Assembly (NCBI RefSeq): GCF_030345335.1
Contig: NZ_JAPVRC010000005.1
Coordinates: forward strand, 1 to 64,000
Source of the DNA: Halobacillus campisalis
Lineage (GTDB): Bacteria > Bacillota > Bacilli > Bacillales > Halobacillaceae
Direction: 5' to 3'
Length of the DNA: 64,000 nt
In this document: positions 54,014 through 63,900 of the stretch, piece by piece
Numbering within the stretch: position 1 is the stretch's first letter
Layout of the letters: every line of letters begins with the position of its first letter
Program-made: the position numbers and the translations under genes
Notes under the pieces: generated by a model
Told to the model about the DNA's origin: nothing
Seen by the model: the letters and a program-made list of their open reading frames with translations, nothing else
Database searches by the model: none

Positions 54014-54193
54014 TGAAATTCTCCTTGTGTAATAAAGTTGTCTTTCCTTAACGTTAATAGGATTAATTTGTTTGTTAATTATTGGCTGCTATGGTAAAAT
54101 GATAAAAGAGTTATTGATGTATAAATCCCTGGCTGCTTAAGGTCTTTGTAGAGGTTGCTCAAGCAGCAGTCATTCATGACGCCTTCATTTAGG

Positions 54194-55465
54194 TTAGAAG
54201 AACAGATCGACGATAACGAGCGTCAACTGTGGGAAAAAAGCAATGACAAACGCCGTAACTATTAATGGTGCGTACATAGGCAGCATCTCTTTAACCAGCG
54301 CCGTATATTTAAGCTTGGCAATGTCCGCAACAATGTATAACAAAATTCCAACCGGCGGCGTTGCTCCACCGATAGTAAGCGTGATGACCATCAGCACCCC
54401 AAAGTGAATGGGATCAACGCCTACTTGCATTACAATTGGCGTTAAAATGGGTGCAAATACGATAATTCCCTCAGATGGAAGCATAAACAAACCAATTAGA
54501 AGTAAGAAAACAACAAGCATCGCTAGAATCACATGTTCATTAGTCGATATGCCTAAAATAAAATCACCTAACGTCACAGAGATCCTTGACCGTGTTACCA
54601 CCCAAGCAAACACGGTTGCGGCTGCTAAAGTAAACAAGATGTTTGCTGTATCAAAGCTTGTTCTTTTTAATATCCCGCCAAATGATTTCAAATTCACATT
54701 TTTATAGTAGAAAAATGTGATTAAAATTGCATATAATACTGCAATAGCAGCGGATTCAGTTGGTGTAAACACCCCGCTGACAATACCCACAACGATAATA
54801 ACAGGTAACAATAAGGCTAAAAATCCTGATGATAGAGCGGAGCCTGCTTGTCTAACGGTTGCCCGCTTATAACTGGGATAACCTCTTTTGGTTGCAATAA
54901 AATATGTGTAGACCATCAGAGACAAAGCTAGTAATGCCCCAGGTATGATCCCTGCTATCAGCAGTGGACCAATCGGTTGCTGCGTGACGATCCCAAAAAT
55001 GATTAACGTTATACTCGGGGGAATAATTGGTCCGACAATTGATGATGCCGCAGTAATCGCAGCTGCAAACTTTTTGTCATATCCCTCTCTTTCCATAGAC
55101 GGGATAAGCACAGATCCTAAGGCAACGGTGTCGGCAGTAGCTGAACCAGATATACCTGAAAAAAGAACACTTGCAAGGATATTCACCTGAGCCAGTCCAC
55201 CTTTAATGTGACCGACAAAAACTCTCGCTACGTCAATAATCCGATTCGTAATCCCTCCTGAATTCATCAGTTCCCCCAAAAGCAGGAAAAACGGAACGGC
55301 AAGCAGTGTAAATGAATCAACACCTCGGACCATACTCTGTGCTACCATTCCCAGGTCAACACCTTCAGCAATCAAGTAAACCATTGAAGCAATGCCCAAC
55401 GAGAACGCGACAGGCACGCCAACTAATATAAGTAAAATCATGACCAGTAATACTGTAAAAATCAT
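54194..55465 (-). CDS. TRAP large permease (DctM)
   Basis: A 423-residue membrane protein with about 12 helices. Family stretches are FFLLLGELMNSGGIT, ILASVLFSGISGSATADTVA, ALGSVLIPSMEREGY, and AASSIVGPIIPPSI. It carries the substrate across the membrane with sodium. Its start overlaps dctQ by 4 nt (ATGA). Confidence 0.96.
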   Translation of the reverse strand: MIFTVLLVMILLILVGVPVAFSLGIASMVYLIAEGVDLGMVAQSMVRGVDSFTLLAVPFFLLLGELMNSGGITNRIIDVARVFVGHIKGGLAQVNILASVLFSGISGSATADTVALGSVLIPSMEREGYDKKFAAAITAASSIVGPIIPPSITLIIFGIVTQQPIGPLLIAGIIPGALLALSLMVYTYFIATKRGYPSYKRATVRQAGSALSSGFLALLLPVIIVVGIVSGVFTPTESAAIAVLYAILITFFYYKNVNLKSFGGILKRTSFDTANILFTLAAATVFAWVVTRSRISVTLGDFILGISTNEHVILAMLVVFLLLIGLFMLPSEGIIVFAPILTPIVMQVGVDPIHFGVLMVITLTIGGATPPVGILLYIVADIAKLKYTALVKEMLPMYAPLIVTAFVIAFFPQLTLVIVDLFF

Positions 55466-55974
55466 TCCTTCACCTCCTCTTCAGTCGTACTGTTAGTCTG
55501 GTAAACCCCATTTCTAAAATCCAGGAAGTCATAAACACTTCGAATAATTGTGAAAATTATCATTAATCCTGATCCCACCGGTGCTGCAATACGCCACCAC
55601 GAGTACGGGATATCGAGTGCACCCGTCGTATTCGAGTGCGCAGCAGCTATCACTTCCTGCGAGCTATAAATCACAATAACTAAAAACACAATAATGACTG
55701 CACGTATGATGAATGATGTAATGAGTTGGACAATGGGCGGCATATACTCTTGAAGCATATTGACCGCCAAGTGCCGATCGTCCAGCGATACCACTCCGAC
55801 TCCTAGAAATACCACCCATACTAACAGGAACCGCCCTAACTCGTCCGTCCACGTTAATGGACTATCCAATACAAATCGGAAAAAAACTTGAAGAATGGTA
55901 ACAAATACAATTCCAAATAGTAAGAAAGCTGTCACATACCTCAAATACTTCGCCAAATCCTTACGCTTTTTCAT
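55462..55974 (-). CDS. TRAP small permease (DctQ)
   Basis: A 170-residue partner of DctM with four helices. WTDELGRFLLVWVVFLG near residue 42 is the family signature. It follows the GntR gene by about 50 nt and is coupled to dctM. Confidence 0.94.
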   Translation of the reverse strand: MKKRKDLAKYLRYVTAFLLFGIVFVTILQVFFRFVLDSPLTWTDELGRFLLVWVVFLGVGVVSLDDRHLAVNMLQEYMPPIVQLITSFIIRAVIIVFLVIVIYSSQEVIAAAHSNTTGALDIPYSWWRIAAPVGSGLMIIFTIIRSVYDFLDFRNGVYQTNSTTEEEVKE

Positions 55975-56025
55975 TTCATTCCTCCTTTCTCAACTTTAGT
56001 TTCATACTTTTTTCGTAAAACCCCC

Positions 56026-56763
56026 TCAATATTCAAACTCATGCCCATCTTTCGAAAAGACCACCGTGTACGGCCACTGCTCCGTATCCACATAATACTC
56101 AACATACTCTACCGGATTATAATCGCTGTCATAGGACACCCGGTTGATTTTCAGCAAAGGAGCACCCTCTCTTACTTCTAATATAGAACTGAGATGTGAA
56201 TCTGCCACCGCAGCCTTTATCTCCTCTTTTACATATTCAAAATTAATGCCCAGCACCTCAGATGCGAACTGACGCATATACAAAATGTCTCCCGCTTCTT
56301 TGATCTTATTGATATCCACATCATTGTAATAAGAATTTAAAATGAAGATCGGCTTATCCTTCTCTTTCCTAAGACGTGAAACTTTTATTAAGGACGAATC
56401 TTCTTCCAATTTGAAAATATCCGTAATTTCCTTATCTGCGATGACCTTCGATACATCCAGCGTCTTACACGTAAGATCTCCCGCCGTATTTCTAAACTGA
56501 GAACTGAATCCCCCCATCGGCATCCACGGGGCCGACACCGAATTCTCCGCGACTATCGTTCCAATGCCCGGCTTCCCTGTAATAAATCCTTCTGTTTTTA
56601 ACTTGGCTAAAGCCTGCCTGACCGGAGCACGACTAACGCCATAAATATTTTGCAGTTCAGCCTCCGTTGGAAGAACATCCCCCACAGAGTAGAAATTGCT
56701 TTTGATTTTGTTGTATAAGTCATTGAATATTTCTTCATTCAATTTCTTTTTGATGAAGATCAC
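56026..56763 (-). CDS. GntR/HutC-family regulator with UTRA domain
   Basis: A 245-residue repressor. The winged HTH (residues about 5-70: YSVGDVLPTEAELQNIYGVS, RAPVRQALAKLKTEGFI, GIGTIV) is followed by a UTRA ligand domain (about 95-240, ending VEYYVDTEQWPY). It should sense a compound of the island pathway. The frame begins at a GTG inside the GAGGTG site; a better spaced codon is an ATC at 56754. A perfect 18-bp palindrome lies 24 nt upstream. Confidence 0.92.
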   Translation of the reverse strand: MIFIKKKLNEEIFNDLYNKIKSNFYSVGDVLPTEAELQNIYGVSRAPVRQALAKLKTEGFITGKPGIGTIVAENSVSAPWMPMGGFSSQFRNTAGDLTCKTLDVSKVIADKEITDIFKLEEDSSLIKVSRLRKEKDKPIFILNSYYNDVDINKIKEAGDILYMRQFASEVLGINFEYVKEEIKAAVADSHLSSILEVREGAPLLKINRVSYDSDYNPVEYVEYYVDTEQWPYTVVFSKDGHEFEY

Positions 56764-56786
56764 CTCATAAATGATAATATTTGAAT

Positions 56787-56804
56787 ACTTTGTTATAACA
56801 AAGT
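56787..56804. promoter_or_regulatory. Probable GntR operator
   Basis: ACTTTGTTATAACAAAGT is a perfect 18-bp palindrome just upstream of the GntR gene, suited to autoregulation of the island operon. Confidence 0.75.
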
Positions 56805-56937
56805 TTCCTTTATACTACCGGTACTTATCAGGGAAGTCAACAATATTTTTGAATTTTCTTTCAATTTATTTTTAAAACTTTTTAAAATTAAACCTCTTTT
56901 TTTGTGAATTTTATTATTTTTTTCGATTTTTTCAGAC

Positions 56938-56971
56938 AAAAAAATGCAGCTCCGCAACTTACGGAACTGCT
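56938..56971 (-). terminator. Terminator of the sortase gene
   Basis: On the minus strand AGCAGTTCCG/CGGAGCTGC stem runs into seven T residues, 20 nt after the sortase stop. Confidence 0.85.
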
Positions 56972-56991
56972 CAGTCAATCTCATTATTCGA

Positions 56992-57969
56992 CTATTCAGG
57001 CGCAACCTTGGAAGGATCCGACTCCGTCCCATCAAGATACACCGTCGTTACATAATACGAGTGATCGGCCGCTTCTTCATCCGTGAACGATTTGCGTTCG
57101 TGGGATGAAATGCTTGCGACTTTTTCGTAATTTTCCCCGTCTGTGCTTTTATAGACACGATAGCCGGCAACGCCTTCTACGCGTACTGCGTGCCAGGTGA
57201 TGAACGTGCCGCTTACTTCAACGTTTGTCGGTGCCTGGATATCAAGCTCCTGTTCTTCTTCCTCTTCCGGCTGTTCAGGTTCGACGAGTTCAGTATAGAC
57301 GACGAGACGTTCATCGTGGGTGCCGGCTTCACGGTTGAAGGTTCCGGTGCATGTGATCAGGTTGAGATTTTTTTGATCGGTCGGTCCAAAAATCTCATTG
57401 ATTGGTGAATCGGTATACGGATAGCTTTCCATCCGCTTCACGGTATACGTAAGCTCGGTGCCCTCTTCATCAGAAACGATGATGTCATCGCCTTCTTCCA
57501 ATTGATCGAGCTTAAAGAATACCGCCGGGCCCGTCTTACTATCAACATGACCGGCTAACACGGAGTTCCCGGTGTCCCCGGGTTTCGTGCCTGGCTCGAA
57601 CCAGCCGACTTTCTCCATTTCCTGTGGCACACCCATCTGTCCGTTATCGAGGATGCCGACTTGTTCAATCGATGCATCCACGTCGATGCTTGGAATCTTG
57701 ATGTGTGTCGGGGTAATGCCTTCTTCTTTTTTCTTTTCGGTTTGGAATTTCTCTAAGGTTTCCTGATCATTTAAGATGGTGAACTCTTCATCGAGCGGGA
57801 CGTCTTCCTCAGGAGGAGTAAGGTTTTCGTCCGACTGTGAAGAAAGCTCCCCTCTTGTATCTTCTTCAGGTTCGGAACTGTTCGTCCAGTTCGCAAAAAC
57901 ATCGGTACTATAGGCCGTGAGCAGCAGGGCAACTAAGCCCACTACAGTAAAATAGATTTTCCACTTCAT
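56992..57969 (-). CDS. Class F-like sortase with C-terminal FN3 domain
   Basis: A 325-residue membrane transpeptidase. One N-terminal helix (about 5-24) is followed by an acidic linker (30-80) and the sortase domain: KIPSIDVDASIEQVG, VLAGHVDS (His141), NLITCTGTF (Cys207) and DERLVVYTEL (Arg221). The SxxGPAVFF and ITCTGTF patterns fit class F-like enzymes. After a Glu-rich spacer, residues about 247-325 form a fibronectin type III domain, which is unusual for a sortase. The next gene downstream of 57969 on the same strand end encodes an MPKTG surface protein, its probable substrate. Confidence 0.9.
   Translation of the reverse strand: MKWKIYFTVVGLVALLLTAYSTDVFANWTNSSEPEEDTRGELSSQSDENLTPPEEDVPLDEEFTILNDQETLEKFQTEKKKEEGITPTHIKIPSIDVDASIEQVGILDNGQMGVPQEMEKVGWFEPGTKPGDTGNSVLAGHVDSKTGPAVFFKLDQLEEGDDIIVSDEEGTELTYTVKRMESYPYTDSPINEIFGPTDQKNLNLITCTGTFNREAGTHDERLVVYTELVEPEQPEEEEEQELDIQAPTNVEVSGTFITWHAVRVEGVAGYRVYKSTDGENYEKVASISSHERKSFTDEEAADHSYYVTTVYLDGTESDPSKVAPE
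57023..57069. repeat. 47-bp direct repeat, right copy
   Basis: This copy lies inside the sortase gene (end of the FN3 domain) and is identical to 50777-50823. Confidence 0.9.
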
Positions 57970-58018
57970 TGCCCTTCGCTCCTTTTTTTAAAAAAGTTTC
58001 TCTTTCTAGTGTAGCATG

Positions 58019-59353
58019 TTATTGATTAGCATTCTTTCTGATCATGAATCCAGCACCAGCTAGAGCTGTTACGGCAAAAGCAACCCACATCCACGTGGTG
58101 CTTGCTGCATCAGTTGCTCCACCGAAACCAGTCTTCGGCATTTCTTCAGGCATTTCTTCTCCTGCAAACTGATCTGGCATTTGCGTCACTATCGCTTCGC
58201 CTAATGTTTCACCAATTCCAAACATGAAGCCATATCCTTCACGGTACGATTCATAAGCAGCTTCATAATCGCCGGCTACATAGTTGTCAAACGTAGCAAG
58301 GACTTGTTCTTCATGCTGCCATACTGCTTCTGTCGCGGCTTCAGCTGGAAGATTTCCTTCTGTTGATGTTCCAAGGAACGCGCCGAATTCTTCAGCGAAC
58401 ATTTGCAGGCTTTCTTCGGCTTGCATACGTGCTTCTTCATCTTCTTCTAGTGCAGCTGTAATGATATCAGACTGTGCATTGATGTGATCCTGCTGCCAAA
58501 CTTTTTCAAACTGAGCAGCTCCTTCATCGCCATAAATAGAAGCGATCGCTGCTTTGAAATCTTCTGTGTGCATATTTTCAGCCCACGTGACGAAATCGTA
58601 ATCAGACGCCTGGTCATATCCTTTTTGCATTTCAAGAGCAGCTAACGCAAAGTGTTCAGAAGCCAGACTGTTCAACGTAGAACGAAGGTCAGCGGCTGGT
58701 GTGTCGGCTTTCGTATTTTCAAATTGATCAGGCATTTGAGTTGTAATGGCTGTAGATAAAGCTTTACTAATATCAAACATACGGTGGAATCCTTCACGGT
58801 ACGCACCATACGCTTCTTCATATTCTTCATTTACATAGTGATCGAACGTGCTGATCACATCTTCCTCATGGGCAGCCAGCACTTCTTTCGCTGCGTCAGC
58901 TGGAAGATTGCCTTCCGTCGCCGTTGATAAAAATTCACCGAATTCCTCTACGAATTCGTCAACTTCTGCTTCCGCTTCTTCACGCATCGCTTCGTCGCCA
59001 CTTTTCGCAGCTTCGACGAAATCTGGAGAATAATCGTTATGGTTCACAAAAATCTCTTCGAATTGAGCGGCTGCCTCATCGCCGTAGACGGAAGCTACTG
59101 CCGGCGTCATATCCATCGCATTTTGATCAAGTGCAGCATACGCCTGCTCGGCATCTTCTGCATCATCATAATCCTTCATCATCGCGGTTGTTGCTAAAGC
59201 GAAGTGTTCCGATAGCAGCTGATCCAGAGTTGATCTCAAATCAGAGGCTGGCGTTTTTGTCGTTGGTTCTGAGTGGTCATGTGCCATTGCCAGGGATGGG
59301 GTAAGCAGCATAATGGCCATGATCGTTATAAGTATTCGTTTGGCTGTTTTCAT
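58019..59353 (-). CDS. Two-module surface protein with MPKTG sorting signal
   Basis: A 444-residue exported protein. Signal peptide to about residue 24 (LAMA-H). Two homologous all-helical modules (about 33-215 and 220-400) each start PASDLRSTL, carry SEHFALA, SIYGDE/SVYGDEA, FG.FL.T.TEGNLPA.AA, HEE and close with TQMPDQF. From residue 405 comes MPKTG, then a hydrophobic segment and RKNANQ: a sortase sorting signal with Met in place of Leu. ATG 59353 follows AAAGGAGAG; the frame is open 52 codons further without family features. It should be anchored by the adjacent sortase. Role unknown. Confidence 0.9.
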   Translation of the reverse strand: MKTAKRILITIMAIMLLTPSLAMAHDHSEPTTKTPASDLRSTLDQLLSEHFALATTAMMKDYDDAEDAEQAYAALDQNAMDMTPAVASVYGDEAAAQFEEIFVNHNDYSPDFVEAAKSGDEAMREEAEAEVDEFVEEFGEFLSTATEGNLPADAAKEVLAAHEEDVISTFDHYVNEEYEEAYGAYREGFHRMFDISKALSTAITTQMPDQFENTKADTPAADLRSTLNSLASEHFALAALEMQKGYDQASDYDFVTWAENMHTEDFKAAIASIYGDEGAAQFEKVWQQDHINAQSDIITAALEEDEEARMQAEESLQMFAEEFGAFLGTSTEGNLPAEAATEAVWQHEEQVLATFDNYVAGDYEAAYESYREGYGFMFGIGETLGEAIVTQMPDQFAGEEMPEEMPKTGFGGATDAASTTWMWVAFAVTALAGAGFMIRKNANQ

Positions 59354-59507
59354 GTTTCGGTCACTCTCCTTTAGTTTTTGTTGGTATTCTGTGTAGCTAT
59401 CGAATGGGCGGAAAGTTTGGATCACTTTTTTTGCGGATTTTTTTATTTTTTTGTTTTTGGAGTGGTATTTTGTTGATTTGACGGAGATGAGAGGGATTAA
59501 AAATAAC

Positions 59508-59674
59508 ATTTCGATACCTTAATAGAGGATAGGACGCAGGGGAACGAGTCGCTTTCCGCGGGAGCGCGGTGAGCTTCCTCAGGCTAGCGCCTTCCGGGAT
59601 CTCACCATGCACTTTTTTCCCGCAGGAGTCTCCCCGTTCCCCTGCGTCCTTTGCTGTAATAAGCATATCGAAAT
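59508..59674. repeat. MITE-like element 1
   Basis: Outer ends ATTTCGATA/TATCGAAAT, then AGGACGCAGGGGAACG/CGTTCCCCTGCGTCCT (16-bp perfect) and inner GCTTTCCGCGGGAG, GAGCTTCCTCAGGCTAGCGC, GGGATCTCACC. It has the same order of blocks as element 3 at 60551. Confidence 0.75.
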
Positions 59675-59865
59675 AATGGATATACTTTTAAAATCGTCTC
59701 GATTCTTTCACAAATTTAATCCCAACTTCAGCCTGTCTACGATGACTTCGAAAACCCGCCGCAATTGAAAACACGCAACTATCAACTTCTATATGACTTT
59801 GGATGTATGTACTCAAAAAAATAGAAATGATTTAATTCCGGAAGGCTCCGTTGCTCTCTATTACA

Positions 59866-59990
59866 TAAAGGGTTCGGGTCAAAGGCGAGACTCCTGTGGG
59901 ATGAGCGGGGTAGATGAGACCCCGGAAGGCGAAGCCTGAGGAGACTCATCACATGCCCACGGTAAGCGAGTCGTTGCCCCGAACCGTTTT
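59866..59990. repeat. MITE-like element 2 (reverse orientation)
   Basis: GGTTCGGG/CCCGAACC ends enclose GAGACTCCTGTGGGATGAGC, GAGACCCCGGAAGGCGAAGC and TAAGCGAGTCGTTG, which are the reversed blocks of elements 1 and 3. The TTTCGA outer ends are missing. Confidence 0.7.
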
Positions 59991-60087
59991 CTCTATCAAA
60001 AATCAACGGAACAGGAGAACTTCACGATTCGTAAAAGTAACACAAAAAACCCTCCGCCGCCAAAGCGATGCAGGGTCGAGTATATAT

Positions 60088-60264
60088 CTAGTTTTGAATA
60101 AGGATCTCTTCTTTCATGTAGACACTCTCGTCGCTGTCGAAGTGTTCGATGATGGTGCGTTCTTCAACGGGCTGGGCGTCGGCTTCTTTAAAGGCGAACA
60201 GGCCGAGTAGTACGAGCGAGAATAAAAGGAATGTGCGTGAGTCTTTCAAAAAGTTTTTCATCAT
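60088..60264 (-). CDS. Small membrane-anchored or exported protein (58 aa)
   Basis: An ATG ATG start at 60264 leads to a basic start (MMKNFLKDSR), a hydrophobic helix (TFLLFSLVLLGLFAF) and an acidic tail (EERTIIEHFDSDESVYMKEE). An AGGGGA lies upstream. The topology is that of a short exported or bitopic protein. Family unknown. Confidence 0.6.
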   Translation of the reverse strand: MMKNFLKDSRTFLLFSLVLLGLFAFKEADAQPVEERTIIEHFDSDESVYMKEEILIQN

Positions 60265-60945
60265 ATAAGTGTCCCCTATGCGTAAATTTAGGCTAGGATC
60301 AAGTACTTGGCTGACGTTCGTTATACTTGTAAAAAAAGTAATTTCTTCCCGAGCTTAGGGTAATAAGGGCACCTTAATCTTCCTGTACTGCTCTTGGTCA
60401 AATAGCACTCGTTCGCTAACAATCTATGTTCTATGATACTACATTTTTGCAGAAATAATTAGAAAAAAATTGTTACGTTTCTGTTAATTATTTTACTCTG
60501 TTAAGTTTCCGTCTGGATATTCATATAAGCTCCCTATTTTTGAAGACTCAGTTTCGAGACATAGTCGGAGTTTAGGAGCTGCAGGAAACGATTCGCTTTC
60601 CGTGGGGCGGGCGCTGAGCCTCCTCGAGCTTCGCTCTGTGGGGTCTCACCTGTCCCGCTCATCCCACAGGAGTCTCACCGTTTCCTTCCGCCCCTCTGCT
60701 TAATCAGTATCTCGAAACCACTTCAAGTAAAAGCAAACATTTACGTTAGCTGATTCTCACAACAAGTATCTCATGTTAAAAACCTTGCTATAGAGCTCTA
60801 TATTCTCCCCGAACAAGGATATGGTAAAAGCCCCTTCTGTATATAGGGTTCGTTTCCCAACCACATCTGACTGTCAACCTAGCAACGAACCCAGTTTATC
60901 TCAGAAGCAAGTCTTCCAAACAACAACTTTTAATTGCTGAATATT
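60265..60945. other. Gap with MITE-like element 3
   Basis: Besides element 3, a 14-bp palindrome TATAGAGCTCTATA lies near 60790-60803. I see no gene. Confidence 0.5.
60551..60718. repeat. MITE-like element 3
   Basis: Outer ends GTTTCGAGA/TCTCGAAAC, inner GGAAACG/CGTTTCC, and blocks CGCTTTCCGTGGGGCGGGCG, GAGCCTCCTCGAGCTTCGC, GGGGTCTCACCTGTCCCGC, CAGGAGTCTCACCG. The length (168 bp) equals that of element 1 (167 bp). Confidence 0.75.
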
Positions 60946-60975
60946 AAAAACCCCCTGCCACGGTCGGCAGGGGGT
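60946..60975 (-). terminator. Terminator of the RND pump gene
   Basis: CCCCCTGCC/GGCAGGGGG stem with a T-run for the minus strand, a few bases after the stop at 60983. Confidence 0.9.
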
Positions 60976-60982
60976 AATTGGA

Positions 60983-63900
60983 TCAGGCTTTGTCGCGTCT
61001 TCTGCGGAAAAATCCGGTAATTTTATTCGACAAGTCGTCAAAATACGTATAGACGACTGGGATCAAGGTCAAGGTGAAGAAGCTTGAGATCGACAGGCCG
61101 AATATGATCGTAACGGCGAGCGGCTGCTGGGCTTCGGCGCCCTGGCCAATGCCGATGGCGAGCGGTACCATCGCAAGGACGGTCGTAAATGTCGTCATCA
61201 GGATCGGACGCAGTCGGTTCGGGCCGGCTTCAAGAATCGCTTCGGTCCGGTCGTATCCTCTTCTTCGTAAAATGTTGATATAGTCAACGAGCACGATGGC
61301 GTTGTTGACGACGATCCCGGCGAGCATGATGATCCCGACAAACGCCGGTAAACTGAACGGCATGCCGGTGACGAATAGTCCGGTCGAGATGCCGACAATC
61401 GTTGCGGGCAGCGAGAACATGATGATGAATGGGAACAGGAAGTTCTCAAACTGGATCGCCATGACCGCGTACACGAGGAAGATCGAGAAGATGAGCGCAA
61501 GACCTAAATCTCCGAACGCTTCTTCCATATCCTGCGCCTGGCCGCCAATTTCATAGGTGTATCCTTCTGGGAAATTAAGCGTTTCAAGCGCGGCGCGGAC
61601 GTCTTCGGTCGTACTTCCGAGGTCGCGGTCGAGAACTTCCGCTTCGACGTTGACTTGCGGCTGCTGATCCTCACGCAGTAAGTTGACCGGTCCCTGCACT
61701 TGTTCAAGGTCGGCGATTGTTGCGAGCGGAATGACTTCGCCGTTTGGTGTCTGCAGCGACATGTTCTCAAGGTCAGAAATCGTTTGGCGTTCTTCTTCAG
61801 GCAAAATCAATTGAACGTTGATTTCTTCACTGGCTTCGCGGTATCGTGTCGCGACCTGGCCGGTGAAGGCTGTCTGTACCTGGGTGATCACTTCTTGATC
61901 GCTCATGCCGTACTGTGCAGCTTTATCACGATCGACATTGATCTGCATTTCGGGACGTCCTTCTTCCGTGGAAGACGTCGGTTCGCTTACGCCTTCCACG
62001 TCTTCCATGACGTACGTCACTTGCTCGGCCAGTTCATCAAGCACTTCGTATTCAGTCCCGTTCAGCTGAATTTGCAGCGGTGCGCCTGTGCCTAAACCGG
62101 CATCAAGCTCCGTCACGGCGATTTCAGCTCCGGGTACCTGGCTTAACTCTTCATCAATCTGCTTCATCACATCCTGGGTGGTGTTCTCCCGGTCATCCGG
62201 GTCGACCAGCTGGATGGTGTAAGAGGCATTGTCGGCGGTGCCGCCTCCGACATCTCCCCCGAATTCTCCGCCTCCGATCGTCAGGTAGCTGACTTCGATG
62301 TCATCGCTGAAGTTTTCCAAACGTTCATCGATGAGGGCGGTCGTACCTTGAGTGCCTTCCTGTGAGGTGGCGGCTGGCATTTCGACGTCGATTTCAATTT
62401 GTCCCTGGTCTGAGGCCGGGATGAATTCGGTGCCGATGTTCGGGATCAGCGCGACGCTGCCGATGATGGCGGCGAGCGTCAGGGCGATCGTCAACTTTCT
62501 CCACTTCAATACGCGGCGGAGCAAGCCCTGGTATTTGTCATTCACTTTGGCTAAAAAGCGGTCGAACCAGTAGCGGCGGCCGCTCATCTGAAGTGGTTTC
62601 GTCAATAGTTTAGACGACAGCATCGGAATAAGCGTCACCGATACGGCAAGTGCTGCGATCAACGCAAAGGATATCGTGAGCGCAAGCGGCGTGAACAGCT
62701 CGGACGCGATGCCTTCCACGAATATGATCGGCAGGAAAACGACTAATGTTGTCGTCGCCGAGGCGATTACAGCCGGCGCGAGCTCCGAGGCACCTTTAAT
62801 GGCGGACTCCTTCATCGAATAGCCGCGGTTCCGGTAGTTGACGATATTTTCTAATATGACGATCGAACTGTCGACCATCATCCCGATACCTAACGCAAGT
62901 CCGCCCATCGTAAGGACGTTCAGCGTTTCACCGGTGAAATACATGAGTGTAAACGTGGAAATAATCGCGATCGGCATCGAAATCCCGATAACGAGCGTGG
63001 CACGAATACTTTTTAAAAACAGGAGAAGAATCCCTACGGAAATGATTCCTCCGATAATGATGTTCAGAACGACACTGTTGATTGATACCTGGATGAATTC
63101 ACTCGTATCCAGAATGACGTCCGCATTCGTACCTTCAGGCAGATCGCCTTGAACTTCGCTCATAGCGTCACGGACGTTATTGGCGGTTTCCACCGTGTTG
63201 GCGTCGGTTTTTTTCAAGATCGATAAGGCGACGGACGCCTCTCCGTTCACTTCGGAGACGGTGCTCGAATTGTATGTTTCTTCGATATCAGCGATTTGAT
63301 CAAGTGTAACGCGGGCTCCCGATGGCGACTGGATGATCGTGTCTTCGATATCCTGCATCGATTCGAATTCCCCGTCGATCCGCAGCTGCACTTCCTGATC
63401 GCCTTTATTGACCGAGCCGGCAGAAGCGGCCTGGTTCGAGGCGTTGATCGTCTGGATGATCGTCTGGGTGTCGAGTTCATATTCGGCCATTTGGGCGCGA
63501 TTAATCAGAACTTCGACCTGACGTGTTTCTCCACCTTCGACATCGACGGAAGCTACGCCTTCCTGACGTTCAATTTCCGGGATGAGCTGATCTTCTGCTA
63601 CGCGCTGCAATTCAGCGGGTGAATCACCGGATAACCCGATCGTCATAATGGGAAGCTGCTGGGGGTCGAAGCGCAGCACGCTCGGCTCGCCAGCTCCTTC
63701 AGGCAGAGCTTCCGTCACCTGATCGACGCTTTCCCGCACTTCAAGCAAGGTACTATCAAGATCAGTGCCGGTGCTGAACTGCATGAAAATCAGCGAGGCG
63801 CCGGGCTGAGACTGGGATTGCAGGACTTCAAGGCCTTCAATGGCGCTGACGGACGATTCGACAGGCTGACTGACGAGCCGTTCTACTTCCTGCGGGGCTG

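Larger units (their letters stand above)
59354..60087. other. Repeat-rich gap
   Basis: The gap holds two MITE-like elements (59508-59674 and about 59866-59990) and no gene that I can support. Confidence 0.6.

Noticed and set aside
60790-60803. TATAGAGCTCTATA palindrome as an operator
   Set aside because: It stands far from any gene start and shows no second copy; most likely chance.
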